NCBI GenBank assembly: GCA_965234325.1 | Contig: OZ248407.1 | Span: forward strand, 992,001-1,056,000 | Direction of reading: 5' to 3' | Length of the DNA stretch: 64,000 bases | Origin: Limnohabitans kasalickyi | GTDB taxonomy: Bacteria; Pseudomonadota; Gammaproteobacteria; Burkholderiales; Burkholderiaceae_C | Shown: positions 16,905 to 30,251 of the stretch, piece after piece | How the letters are laid out: each line of letters begins with the position of its first letter | Position numbering within the stretch: the first letter of the stretch is position 1 | Program-made: the position numbers and the translations under genes | Notes under the pieces: generated by a model | Told to the model about the DNA's origin: nothing | Databases searched by the model: none | Seen by the model: only the letters and a program-made list of their open reading frames with translations

Positions 16905-19169
16905 ATGACGACCGCTGACTTGTTTGGCAGCGACTTGGCTGCTCACCCCCTCACAGACGGTACCGCCGACCCCGCCAAAGACTTGGCCGCGCAAGCTGCC
17001 GATCTGCGTGCCCAACTGCACCACCACGGCCACCTGTACTACGTGCTGGATGCGCCCACGTTGCCAGACGCCGAATACGACCGTTTGTTCCGTGAACTGC
17101 AAGCCCTCGAGGCGTCGCACCCCGAGCTGCTCACGCCTGACTCGCCCACGCAGCGGGTGGGTGCCAAGCCATTGGACGCCTTTGTCAGCGTGCGCCATGC
17201 CGTGCCGATGCTGAGCATCCGTACCGAAACCGACACAGAAGCCAGCGGCGCAGAAGCCTTTGACACCCGTATTCGCAAAGAGCTGGGTCTGACCGATGCA
17301 GACACCTTGGTCGATTACGTGGTCGAGTTGAAGTTCGACGGCTTGGCTATGAACCTGCGCTACGAGCACGGTGTGCTGGTGCAAGCCGCCACGCGTGGTG
17401 ATGGTGAGATGGGCGAAGACGTCACGCAAAACATTCGCACGATGGGGCAAATTCCGCTCAAGTTGCAGACGACACCTGGCTCTGATGGGTCGTTTTTGTC
17501 GCCAGCACTTGCCTTGGGTGAGGTGGCCTCTGTGGCGAAGGTGCCCGCCGTGCTGGAAGTACGCGGCGAGGTTTACATGGCGCGTGGCAATTTTGAGGCG
17601 CTGAACGAACGTCAACGCGCCCGCATCGCCGCAGGAGAAAAGGGCGAAAAAACGTTCGTCAATCCACGCAACGCCGCCGCCGGTGCCGTGCGCCAACTCG
17701 ACCCCGCAATTGCCGCCCAGCGCCCTTTGAGCTTTTTTGCCTATGGTTTGGGTGCTATTTCGTTCAGCCAAGACGACGGCGCATCCCCGACCGATCAGTC
17801 AGATTTACCCTTCGCCACGCACTACGATTTGCTGATGCAACTCAAAGCCTGGGGCTTTCCTGTGGCCGAGCAAACTGCATGCGTGCAAGGCGCGGCAGGT
17901 CTGGTGGACTTTCATCAGCGCATGGGCCAAGCGCGTGATGCGCTGCCGTTCGACATTGACGGTGTGGTCTACAAAGTCAACAGCTTGGCCGCACAGCGCC
18001 AACTTGGCTTTGTCACGCGCGAGCCGCGCTGGGCCGTGGCCCACAAATACCCTGCGCAAGAACAACTCACCACCGTGCAAGCCATCGAAGTGCAAGTGGG
18101 CCGAACGGGCAAGCTCACGCCTGTGGCCAAACTCGCGCCCGTGTTTGTGGGCGGCGTGACCGTGACCAACGCCACGCTGCACAACGAAGACGAAGCCCGC
18201 CGCAAAGACGTGCGTGTGGGTGACACCGTGGTGGTGCGTCGCGCAGGCGATGTGATTCCAGAAGTGGTGTCGGTCGTTTTAGAAAAACGCCTGCAAGACG
18301 CACAAATCTTCACCATGCAGCACGTTTGCCCCGTGTGCGGCAGCCCCGCCGTGCGTGAAGAAGGCGAGGCCGATTACCGTTGCACAGGCGGCTTGTTTTG
18401 CAGCGCGCAACGCAAGCAGGCCATCCTGCACTTCGCACATCGCCGAGCCGTTGAGATTGAAGACTTGGGCGACAAGCTGGTCGAGCAACTGGTGGACGCC
18501 GGTGTGGTCAAAACCTTGCCAGACCTTTACCGCATGGGCTTCACCGCCTTGGTGACGCTGGACCGAATGGCCGAAAAGTCGGCCAACAACGTGTTGGCCA
18601 GCATCGAAAAATCCAAAAACACGACTTTGCCACGTTTCGTTTTTGGTCTAGGCATTCGCCATGTGGGCGAGGCCACAGCCAAGGCCTTGGCACGTCACTT
18701 TGGCAAGATGGACGCCATCATGGACGCCACCTTGGACCAGCTGCTGCAAGTGGCCGATGTCGGCCCCATCGTGGCGCTGAGCCTGCGCACCTTCTTTGAC
18801 CAAGCACATAACCGTGAAGTGGTGGAGCAGCTGCGCGCTTGCGGCGTCACATGGACAGAGGGCGAGCCCACAGCGGGGGCAAGCTTGCCGCTGGCTGGCC
18901 AAACCTTTGTGCTGACTGGCACCTTGCCCACCCTCAGCCGCGACGAGGCCAAAGATATGCTCGAAGCCTTAGGCGCCAAAGTGGCAGGCAGCGTGAGCAA
19001 GAAAACCCATGGCCTAGTGGCCGGCGCAGAGGCGGGCAGCAAGCTGGAAAAAGCGCAAACCTTGGGTATTCCGGTGATGGACGAGGCGGCATTATTAGCT
19101 TTGGTGGCGTCGCACAAGCCGGTCGACGATGCGCCTGACTTACCTGAATCGACGAGTACCTCGCCATGA
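16905..19169 (+). CDS. ligA: NAD-dependent DNA ligase LigA
   Basis: 754 residues, somewhat longer than the usual ~670-690. Seals nicks using NAD+. Domain Ia (HHHGHLYYVLDAPTLPDAEYD), adenylation domain with the active lysine in ELKFDG (about residue 143), OB fold, a four-cysteine zinc site (CPVCGSP...CTGGLFC, about 476-500), helix-hairpin-helix repeats, and a C-terminal BRCT domain from about 660 (FVLTGTLPTLSRDEA). Extra length comes partly from an insertion around residues 190-215 in the adenylation domain. The stop overlaps the def start by 4 bases. Confidence 0.97.
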   Translation: MTTADLFGSDLAAHPLTDGTADPAKDLAAQAADLRAQLHHHGHLYYVLDAPTLPDAEYDRLFRELQALEASHPELLTPDSPTQRVGAKPLDAFVSVRHAVPMLSIRTETDTEASGAEAFDTRIRKELGLTDADTLVDYVVELKFDGLAMNLRYEHGVLVQAATRGDGEMGEDVTQNIRTMGQIPLKLQTTPGSDGSFLSPALALGEVASVAKVPAVLEVRGEVYMARGNFEALNERQRARIAAGEKGEKTFVNPRNAAAGAVRQLDPAIAAQRPLSFFAYGLGAISFSQDDGASPTDQSDLPFATHYDLLMQLKAWGFPVAEQTACVQGAAGLVDFHQRMGQARDALPFDIDGVVYKVNSLAAQRQLGFVTREPRWAVAHKYPAQEQLTTVQAIEVQVGRTGKLTPVAKLAPVFVGGVTVTNATLHNEDEARRKDVRVGDTVVVRRAGDVIPEVVSVVLEKRLQDAQIFTMQHVCPVCGSPAVREEGEADYRCTGGLFCSAQRKQAILHFAHRRAVEIEDLGDKLVEQLVDAGVVKTLPDLYRMGFTALVTLDRMAEKSANNVLASIEKSKNTTLPRFVFGLGIRHVGEATAKALARHFGKMDAIMDATLDQLLQVADVGPIVALSLRTFFDQAHNREVVEQLRACGVTWTEGEPTAGASLPLAGQTFVLTGTLPTLSRDEAKDMLEALGAKVAGSVSKKTHGLVAGAEAGSKLEKAQTLGIPVMDEAALLALVASHKPVDDAPDLPESTSTSP

Positions 19170-19702
19170 CCGTTCGTGAGATTTTAAAAATGGGCGATCC
19201 GCGCTTGTTGCGTGTAGCCCAAGCTGTGACCACTTTCAAGACGGCAGAGCTTCAAGCCCTGCTGAAAGACTTAGACGACACCATGATCGCCGCCAACGGC
19301 GCGGGCTTAGCCGCCCCACAAATTGGCGTCGATTTGCAAGTGGTCGTGTTCGGTTCAGGCGAATTCAACCCACGCTACCCCGATGCGCCCGTTGTCCCAC
19401 GCACGGTGTTGATCAACCCCGTGCTCACGCCTGTTGGTGACGAGGAAGAAGAGGGCTGGGAGGGCTGTTTGTCCGTGCCTGGCTTGCGTGGCACGGTGCC
19501 GCGTTTCAAGCGTTTGCGCTATCAGGGTTTTGATGAAAATGGCGCACCCATTGATCGCACGGTCGAAGGATTTCATGCGCGGGTGGTGCAACACGAGTGC
19601 GACCACTTAGTGGGCTTGCTGTACCCCATGCGCGTGCGCGATTTCTCGCGTTTTGGGTACACCGGTGTGTTGTTTCCGGGGTTGGATGACGCGGAGGATT
19701 AA
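19166..19702 (+). CDS. def: Peptide deformylase
   Basis: 178 residues. Removes the formyl group from nascent protein N-termini. All three family motifs are intact: GAGLAAPQIG, EGCLSVPG (metal-binding Cys) and QHECDHLVG (two metal-binding His and catalytic Glu, about 141-149). It overlaps ligA by ATGA and its stop interlocks with the convergent glnD stop, leaving no intergenic terminator. A second def gene near fmt is common in this group, so this may be one of two paralogues. Confidence 0.95.
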   Translation: MTVREILKMGDPRLLRVAQAVTTFKTAELQALLKDLDDTMIAANGAGLAAPQIGVDLQVVVFGSGEFNPRYPDAPVVPRTVLINPVLTPVGDEEEEGWEGCLSVPGLRGTVPRFKRLRYQGFDENGAPIDRTVEGFHARVVQHECDHLVGLLYPMRVRDFSRFGYTGVLFPGLDDAED

Positions 19703-22299
19703 GCCCCCAACGCCGTCAACAACTCCGTCTCAATCGCCAACTGCGCTTTGTTTTGTTGCAACTCGGCGCCGTCGATCAAAAAAGTGTCCTCCACGCGCTC
19801 GCCCAAGGTGCTGATTTTGGCCAGCAACAAGTTCACGTTGTGATTGGCTAGAACGCGGGCCACGCTGTACAGCAGGCCCACATGGTCGCTGGCCGAGATG
19901 CTGAGCACCCACTTTTGGGCACGCTCATCAGGTTGCAAGGACACACGCGGCGCGATTGGGAAACTTTTCACACGGCGCGACACGCGACCACGTCCCACTG
20001 AGGGCAACGGTTTGGCCGCTTCAAGCGCTTCCGTCAAACCGCTCTCCACCATGTTGATGAGATCACGGTAATGCTCATGGGTCAGCGAGGTCACCACTTG
20101 AAAGGTGTCAAGCGCGAAGCCATTGGAGGCAGTGTGCACTTTGGCATCCAAGATGTTGAAGCTGGCTTGGTCAAAGTAGCCGCAAATGCGCGCAAACAGG
20201 TCGGCCTGATCAGGCGAGTACACCATCACCTGCAAACCTTCGCCGACGGGTGACAAACGGGCACGCACGGTTACCCCCATGGATCGGTCTTCTTTCTTGG
20301 CGTTGAACAAGCCTCGTGACAGTTGGCGGGTGTGCCAAGCAATGTCGGAGGCATCGTGACGCATGAAGTAGCCTACGTCCAAGGTGTTCCACAAGTCTTT
20401 GTGTGCCTCAAAGGGCAGGGCGTAAAGCGCCAACATGGTCAGGGCTTCGCGCTTGCGGGCTTCCACTTCAGCGTCAGCATCAGGGGCGCGGCCACCCAAA
20501 GCGCGCAGGGTGTAGCGGTACAAGTCTTCGAGCAACTTACCTTTCCACGCGTTCCATACTTTGGGACTGGTACCGCGAATGTCGGCGACGGTCAGCAGAT
20601 ACAGCGCGGTCAAGTTGCGCTCGTTGCCCACACGTTGGGCAAAGGCTTGGATGATGTCGGGGTCGCTCAAATCTTGCTTTTGCGCGATGTGACTCATGGT
20701 CAAGTGTTCTGCCACCAAAAACTCAATGAGCTGGGCGTCGGCTTTGTCAATACCATGGTCTCGGCAAAACTTGCGCACCTCGCCGCGTCCGAGCTGTGAA
20801 TGGTCACCGCCACGGCCTTTGGCAATGTCGTGGAACAAAGCAGCAGCAAACAAAATCCAAGGCTTATCCCAACCCGCTGCCAGTTGCGAGCAAAACGGAT
20901 ACTCGTGGGCATGCTCGGCCAAGAAGAAGCGGCGTGCGTTGCGCAGCACCATCAAAATGTGTTGGTCCACGGTGTAAACGTGGAACAAGTCGTGCTGCAT
21001 TTGACCCACGATACGCCGGAATGCCCACAAATAGCGACCAAGTACAGAAGTTTGGTTCATCAGCCGCATGGCATGTGTCATGCCGCTGGGTGCTTGCAAA
21101 ATACGCATGAACATGGCGCGGTTGAAGGGGTCGGCTCGGAATTTGGCGTCCATCACGCTGCGTGCGTTGTACAAAGCGCGCAAGGTGCGGGCCGATAAAC
21201 CGTTGATGCCGACCGTGGACTCGAACAACCAGAAGGTTTCCAAAATGGCATGGGGATCGCGCTGGTACAAGTCGTCGCTGGTGACTTCGAGCATGCCCGC
21301 TTTGTCGGCAAATCGTTCGTTGATACGCCGTGGTTCATGGCCTGACGGATGAATGCGTTCTTCGATGTTGAGCAGCAAGATTTGATTCAGCTGCGTGACC
21401 GCTTTGGCCGCCCAGTAATAACGCTTCATCAGCGCTTCGCTGGCCACGCGGGCGTTCAAGCTGCCGTCCTCTTGCACGCCCAGTCCCAAGCTTTGCGCAA
21501 CGGCGTGTTGCAGGTCAAACACAAGGCGGTCTTCGCGGCGCTTGGCCGCCAAGTGCAAACGGGTGCGAATGAGAGCCAATGTGGCTTCGTTGCGCTTGAG
21601 TTGGCGTGCTTCAAACGGCGTGGCCAAGCCTTTGCTGGCCAACTCGTCCCAACTGCTGCCCAGTCCAGCCGCTTTGGCCACCCACAAAATGACCTGCAAA
21701 TCGCGCAACCCACCGGGTGACTCTTTGGCATTGGGTTCTAGCGAGTAGGGCGTGTTTTCAAACTTGGTGTGGCGCTGTCGCAGCTCTAAGGTCTTGGCCA
21801 CAAAAAAGGCCTGCGGGTCCATGGCCTGATCAAAACGTGTTTGAAACGTGTTGAAAAGCGTTGCGCTGCCCACGATCAAACGAGCTTCTAACAGGGAGGT
21901 TTGCACGGTGATGTCGGCCGACGATTCATGGATGCAATCGTCCACGTTACGCACGCTGGAGCCGATTTCTAAGCCCGTGTCCCAGCAACTGCCAATGAAG
22001 GCTTCAATCTTTGCTTTGAGCACCTCATCTTGCTCGGGCGAGACACCTTCGGGCAGCAACAGCAGCACATCGACATCGGAATAGGGGTACAACTCGCCAC
22101 GGCCATAACCGCCTACGGCAGCCAAACAAAGGGAATTGTCAAAGCCTGCGTCTTGCCAAAGTTTGCGTAGGGTGTCGTCGGTCAAGCCACATAGCTTGTG
22201 CAGCAAACTGCGAACGCTGCGGGTAGCGGTGGAGCGGTTGGACGCGTCAAGCAGCAAAGCTGCCTTGTCCTTCCTGTAGAGGTTAGCCAAGGCATTCAT
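19699..22299 (-). CDS. glnD: Bifunctional PII uridylyltransferase/uridylyl-removing enzyme GlnD
   Basis: 866 residues. Senses glutamine and uridylylates or de-uridylylates PII proteins. Nucleotidyltransferase core GGYGRGELYPYSDVDVL near residue 63, an HD phosphohydrolase domain with FHDIAKGRGGDHS near 488, and two C-terminal ACT domains (about 690-770 and 790-866). It lies 9 bases downstream of map on the same strand, the map-glnD order usual in proteobacteria. No sign of truncation. Confidence 0.96.
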   Translation of the reverse strand: MNALANLYRKDKAALLLDASNRSTATRSVRSLLHKLCGLTDDTLRKLWQDAGFDNSLCLAAVGGYGRGELYPYSDVDVLLLLPEGVSPEQDEVLKAKIEAFIGSCWDTGLEIGSSVRNVDDCIHESSADITVQTSLLEARLIVGSATLFNTFQTRFDQAMDPQAFFVAKTLELRQRHTKFENTPYSLEPNAKESPGGLRDLQVILWVAKAAGLGSSWDELASKGLATPFEARQLKRNEATLALIRTRLHLAAKRREDRLVFDLQHAVAQSLGLGVQEDGSLNARVASEALMKRYYWAAKAVTQLNQILLLNIEERIHPSGHEPRRINERFADKAGMLEVTSDDLYQRDPHAILETFWLFESTVGINGLSARTLRALYNARSVMDAKFRADPFNRAMFMRILQAPSGMTHAMRLMNQTSVLGRYLWAFRRIVGQMQHDLFHVYTVDQHILMVLRNARRFFLAEHAHEYPFCSQLAAGWDKPWILFAAALFHDIAKGRGGDHSQLGRGEVRKFCRDHGIDKADAQLIEFLVAEHLTMSHIAQKQDLSDPDIIQAFAQRVGNERNLTALYLLTVADIRGTSPKVWNAWKGKLLEDLYRYTLRALGGRAPDADAEVEARKREALTMLALYALPFEAHKDLWNTLDVGYFMRHDASDIAWHTRQLSRGLFNAKKEDRSMGVTVRARLSPVGEGLQVMVYSPDQADLFARICGYFDQASFNILDAKVHTASNGFALDTFQVVTSLTHEHYRDLINMVESGLTEALEAAKPLPSVGRGRVSRRVKSFPIAPRVSLQPDERAQKWVLSISASDHVGLLYSVARVLANHNVNLLLAKISTLGERVEDTFLIDGAELQQNKAQLAIETELLTALGA

Positions 22300-22308
22300 A
22301 ACGATTGA

Positions 22309-23121
22309 TTAGCAGCAGGTGGTAGTGACGAAGTCGGGCAGTGCGGGGCTGCCTTCAGAGAGAGTCAACACTTCGTAGCCCGTGGGCGTGACGAGGATGG
22401 TGTGTTCCCACTGGGCCGACAACGAGTGGTCGCGCGTGACGATGGTCCAGCCGTCGCCCAGCTCTTTGATGTCTTTTTTACCCGCGTTGATCATGGGTTC
22501 GATGGTGAAGGTCATGCCTTCTTGCAACGTTTCGCCAGTGCCAGCTTTGCCGTAGTGCAGCACTTGTGGCTCTTCATGGAAAACTTGGCCAATGCCGTGG
22601 CCACAAAATTCGCGCACCACCGAGAAGCCGTGGCCTTCGGCAAAACGTTGAATCGCAAAGCCAATATCGCCCAAACGCGCACCGGGCTTGACTTTGACGA
22701 TGCCGTGCCACATGGCTTCATAGGTCAACTTTGACAAACGCTTGGCCGCGATGGACACATCGCCCACCGAGAACATGCGGCTGGTGTCGCCATGCCAGCC
22801 GTTTTTGATGACGGTGATGTCGATGTTCACCACATCACCTTTTTTCAGCGGCTTGTCATTGGGAATGCCGTGACATACCTGATGGTTGATCGAAGTACAT
22901 ATGGATTTGGGATAGGGGTTCTTGCCCGACGGGTCGTAGTTCAACGGCGCTGGAATGGCTTGTTGAACTTGGGTGATGTAGTCGTGTGCCAACTGGTCGA
23001 GTTGGTTGGTCGTCACGCCTGGCACAACGTGCGGGGTGAGGAAGTCGAGAACTTCAGAGGCCAGTTTGCCCGCGATACGCATGCCTTGTGCGCCTTGGGC
23101 GTCTTTAATGGAGATGGTCAT
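22309..23121 (-). CDS. map: Methionine aminopeptidase, type I
   Basis: 270 residues. Removes the initiator methionine. Metal-ligand segments are present: VNIDITVIKNGWHGDTSRMF (two Asp), GHGIGQVFHEEP (His), FTIEPMIN (Glu) and WEHTILVT (Glu). The start at 23121 (MTISIKDAQG) is chosen; the longer frame runs through the 155-base divergent gap before purL. The protein ends in two cysteines, a minor oddity. Co-oriented with glnD and probably co-transcribed. Confidence 0.95.
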   Translation of the reverse strand: MTISIKDAQGAQGMRIAGKLASEVLDFLTPHVVPGVTTNQLDQLAHDYITQVQQAIPAPLNYDPSGKNPYPKSICTSINHQVCHGIPNDKPLKKGDVVNIDITVIKNGWHGDTSRMFSVGDVSIAAKRLSKLTYEAMWHGIVKVKPGARLGDIGFAIQRFAEGHGFSVVREFCGHGIGQVFHEEPQVLHYGKAGTGETLQEGMTFTIEPMINAGKKDIKELGDGWTIVTRDHSLSAQWEHTILVTPTGYEVLTLSEGSPALPDFVTTTCC

Positions 23122-23276
23122 GGTTGTGATTATCCCATTCACGCTGAAACACCTTTTTGCAGGTAGATTTTGTGTACAGATGAACCGTCCTAGCCACGTA
23201 AAATCCAAAAAACGTCGATCAGCCCCAGTCAGCGGCCCGGCCCGATTCAATTTCTGTCTATTTCTCAAGGCTCTCA

Positions 23277-27341
<4,065 letters not shown>

Positions 27342-27366
27342 TTAGGGGTTGATCAAGGGGGATCCA

Positions 27367-27393
27367 TTGGGTAATAATTGCGGTATTACCCAA
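27367..27393. promoter_or_regulatory. Perfect palindromic operator of the toxin-antitoxin pair
   Basis: TTGGGTAATA (27367-27376) and its exact inverse TATTACCCAA (27384-27393), separated by ATTGCGG. It ends one base before the AAGGAG ribosome site (27395-27400) and 13 bases before the antitoxin ATG. A palindrome overlapping the promoter is the usual autoregulatory site of RHH-type antitoxins. Confidence 0.75.
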
Positions 27394-27406
27394 AAAGGAG
27401 TTTGTT

Positions 27407-27652
27407 ATGACCACCACAGTCAAACTCACTTTTGAATTAGAAAACGCACTTCGCCAGCGCTGCGCCAAAGAAGGCCGCAGCCTGAGCGAGGTGATGCGCG
27501 ATGCCTTGACTGCGTACTTGGCCCGTGAGCCACAAACACCGTCCGCGTGGCGACTTGGCAAAGACCAATTTGGCCTTTACCAAGGGCCTGTCAATTTGGC
27601 GCAAAACAGAAAAGCCGAATTGACTGACATTTGGAGCGGTAAGCGCCACTGA
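27407..27652 (+). CDS. Antitoxin, ribbon-helix-helix (CopG-like) family
   Basis: 81 residues. The N-terminal half is a ribbon-helix-helix: strand TTVKLTFEL, helices ENALRQRCAKEG and LSEVMRDALTAYLA. The C-terminal half (PSAWRLGKDQFGLYQGPVNLAQ) would be the toxin-neutralising tail. Strong ribosome site AAGGAG 6 bases before the ATG. It is followed after one base by a PIN-domain gene, so it forms a VapBC-like module. Probably represses its own operon through the palindrome upstream. Confidence 0.85.
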   Translation: MTTTVKLTFELENALRQRCAKEGRSLSEVMRDALTAYLAREPQTPSAWRLGKDQFGLYQGPVNLAQNRKAELTDIWSGKRH

Positions 27653-27653
27653 C

Positions 27654-28139
27654 ATGGCGAACAGTTCACTGCCCCTTGAAGAAGCGAGTGCGTCCTACAT
27701 TGCTACATCCTCTGCCCGTGAAGCCCTGATAGACAGCGGACCCTTGCTAGCCCTGTTCAATGGCTCAGATAACTGGCACGCGCGCGTGGTGGCATGGCTG
27801 CAAGCGAACGAGCAGGTTTGCTTGGTTACCACTTGGCCTGTTTTGACGGAGGTCTGTGCACTTTTGGCAAGGCGTATTCACAACCCTGCTGCACTTGATT
27901 TTTTATCTTGGGTCGACAAAGGGGGTGTGGCAGTAGACGCACCCGACAGCTGGAGCCTTGCCAAAGTTCTTGAAATCAGCCAGCGCTTTGCGGATTTACC
28001 TTTGGATTTGGCTGATGCGTCTATCGCTGAAACAGCGGCGCGGCGTGGCATCAGCTATGTCGTGTCGATTGACAAAGACTTTGATATTTACCGTGATGCG
28101 CGGGGTAAATATTTGGTGAATTTATTGCTGTCCTCTTGA
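27654..28139 (+). CDS. PIN-domain toxin, VapC-like ribonuclease
   Basis: 161 residues. PIN-domain acidic residues are visible: Asp27 in ALIDSGPL, Glu in LTEVCALL, Asp in LADASIAE, and Asp in SIDKDFDIY near the C-terminus. VapC toxins cleave tRNA or rRNA; the target here is unknown. The domain begins only at residue 24, leaving an unusual N-terminal extension. The ATG begins one base after the antitoxin stop. The next gene is convergent. Confidence 0.85.
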   Translation: MANSSLPLEEASASYIATSSAREALIDSGPLLALFNGSDNWHARVVAWLQANEQVCLVTTWPVLTEVCALLARRIHNPAALDFLSWVDKGGVAVDAPDSWSLAKVLEISQRFADLPLDLADASIAETAARRGISYVVSIDKDFDIYRDARGKYLVNLLLSS

Positions 28140-28168
28140 CTTGATCTGAGTTTGCAACGTCGCTTTGA

Positions 28169-30181
28169 TCAGCTGGAGATGGTCTGAGGACGCGTTTTGA
28201 AGAACGTCATCGGCGACTCAGTCATTTCTTTGACGCGCTGATTGAGCACCGATTTCTTCATCTTGCCCACCACATGCATTTCGCAGGGCTTGCAATCAAA
28301 ACGCAGGGTGAGCTTTTCGCTGCCATTGATGAGCATGAGCGGCTCGGCCTTGACCGTACCTTGCACGCCCGTCACGCCTTTGGCTTGTTTGGGGCACAGG
28401 CTCAAGCTGAAGCGCACGCAGTGTTTGGTGATCATTAGGCTGGCCTCGCCCAATTCTTCGTGACTTTCGTACGCGGCTTCAATCACTTTCACGCCATGTT
28501 TGGCGTAAAAGTCATGCGCGTTTTGGTTGAACACGTTGGCCAAGTAGGTGAGTGAGTCTTCTGGGTAACTCACCGGCGGCTCAACGGCTGCGGCGCGCTG
28601 GGGGCGTGCATACGCTTTGAGGCGGGCAAGTTCCAACTTTTCCACCGCATCTCGGCGCAAGGCGTTGAGCGACGAAGCGGGCACAAACCAAGGCTGGCTG
28701 GCATTGACTTGCAGGTTGAGCACTTCAAAAGATGTCGCGCCAAATTTGCTCAAGTGCTCGCGCAGGCTGGCGTCGTTGCGCACCGCGTCTTTGGCGAGTT
28801 CTTTTTGGCAGGCGAGGGTGGCGTTGGACGTGTGGCCGTCTTCATCGGTCAGACTCAACACAAAGCCTTGGGGTGTTTCTGAAAACTCAACCCAGACACC
28901 GATACGTCGTTCGCTAGATGTTTTCTCTAGGCCACGCACCCAGTCCATGTCGCGGTTGCGGTTGATGACCATGCCGGGCCGTAAATCACGAAAACCTTCG
29001 ATGGGGTCTTTGGGGAACAAGCGCCACACACCTTTTTTGGCAGTCGGTTCTGCGCGGTTGATGGCCACGCCTACCAGTTCTTTTTGCAGGTCGTAGTAGC
29101 ACAAGCCGTCCCCGTTGTGCAACACGGCGGTTTTGTCGTAGGGCTGCACTTCGAGCCAGTTTGGGCCTGTGCCCATTACTTCGCCCAGCACGATGCCTGG
29201 GTTTTTGGGCGAGTCAAACGCGCCGATGTCCTCTTTGCGGCCCTGCACAAAGTAATCGGTGAATTCGCGGTTGAAGTTTTGTTCTGGGTTGGGCGTGAAG
29301 TACAGCGTGGTGTTGCCGCTCGATGCGCGGCTGAGGGGTGGACGCTCGGGGTCGGCCGAGTACTGGCGGGCCTCAATCAACTCGTCCATCAACTCGCGGT
29401 AGTGGCCGGTGATGTTCTTCACATAGGCCATGTCTTTGTAGCGACCTTCGATTTTGAAGCTGCGCACGCCGGCATCGACCAAGGCAGCAAGGTTCTCGCT
29501 TTGGTTGTTGTCTTTCATCGACAGTACATGTTTGTCGTGCGCGATGAAGCGACCTTGGGCATCGGTGACGTGGTAGGGCAGTCGGCAGGCTTGGCTGCAG
29601 TCGCCACGGTTGGCGCTGCGGCCCGTGTGGGCGTGGCTGATGAAGCACTGGCCGCTGTAGGCGACGCACAAAGCGCCATGCACAAAGAACTCCAAGTTGC
29701 AGCGCTCGGCGTCGAGCACATCGCTGATAGCTTTGATTTGCGGAAGCGTCAGCTCACGCGCCAACACGATTTGCGAGAAGCCCACGTCTTGCATGAAGCG
29801 GGCTTTTTCAGGGGTGCGAATGTCGGTTTGTGTGCTGGCGTGCAGCTGAATCGGCGGCAAGTCCAGCTCCAACAAGCCCATGTCTTGCACGATGAGCACG
29901 TCGGCACCCGCGTGGTAGACATCCCACGCCATTTTTTGGGCGGCCTCGAGCTCGTCGTCGCGCAAAATAGTGTTGAGGGTGATAAAGATTTTGCTGTTGA
30001 AGCGGTGCGCTTCCCTGCACAAGCGCTCAATGTCTTGCAGTGTGTTTGAGGCGCTGGATCGCGCACCAAATGCCGGAGCGCCGATGTACACCGCGTCTGC
30101 GCCGTGGTGAATGGCCGCAATGCCGATGTCGGCGTCCCGCGCAGGGGCTAGCAGCTCAATTTGGTGATTCAACAAAGACAT
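28169..30181 (-). CDS. rlhA: 23S rRNA C2501 hydroxylation protein RlhA (peptidase U32 family)
   Basis: 670 residues. The N-terminal U32 domain begins IELLAPARDADIGIAAIHHGADAVYIG-type sequence and contains the cysteine cluster CVAYSGQCFIS and RGDCSQACRLPY, likely metal or cofactor ligands. A long C-terminal part (about 350-670) distinguishes RlhA/YdcP (about 650 residues) from the shorter TrhP/YegQ. RlhA is needed for hydroxylation of a 23S rRNA cytidine in E. coli. Transcribed alone; a terminator at 30206-30230 separates it from the upstream minus-strand genes. Confidence 0.85.
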   Translation of the reverse strand: MSLLNHQIELLAPARDADIGIAAIHHGADAVYIGAPAFGARSSASNTLQDIERLCREAHRFNSKIFITLNTILRDDELEAAQKMAWDVYHAGADVLIVQDMGLLELDLPPIQLHASTQTDIRTPEKARFMQDVGFSQIVLARELTLPQIKAISDVLDAERCNLEFFVHGALCVAYSGQCFISHAHTGRSANRGDCSQACRLPYHVTDAQGRFIAHDKHVLSMKDNNQSENLAALVDAGVRSFKIEGRYKDMAYVKNITGHYRELMDELIEARQYSADPERPPLSRASSGNTTLYFTPNPEQNFNREFTDYFVQGRKEDIGAFDSPKNPGIVLGEVMGTGPNWLEVQPYDKTAVLHNGDGLCYYDLQKELVGVAINRAEPTAKKGVWRLFPKDPIEGFRDLRPGMVINRNRDMDWVRGLEKTSSERRIGVWVEFSETPQGFVLSLTDEDGHTSNATLACQKELAKDAVRNDASLREHLSKFGATSFEVLNLQVNASQPWFVPASSLNALRRDAVEKLELARLKAYARPQRAAAVEPPVSYPEDSLTYLANVFNQNAHDFYAKHGVKVIEAAYESHEELGEASLMITKHCVRFSLSLCPKQAKGVTGVQGTVKAEPLMLINGSEKLTLRFDCKPCEMHVVGKMKKSVLNQRVKEMTESPMTFFKTRPQTISS

Positions 30182-30205
30182 GGCGCAGCGCTTTCAAACA
30201 TCTCT

Positions 30206-30230
30206 AAAAAAAAGCGGCCCGAAGGCCGCT
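30206..30230 (-). terminator. Rho-independent terminator after the PpiC gene
   Basis: Stem AGCGGCC/GGCCGCT (30213-30219 / 30224-30230) with a 4-base loop. On the minus strand it is followed by a run of eight T (A run 30206-30213 on the plus strand). It lies 22 bases past the PPIase stop and ends the selO-msrB-yciB-bolA-ppiC run. Confidence 0.9.
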
Positions 30231-30251
30231 GGTTGCGTGAAACCAAGAGTT

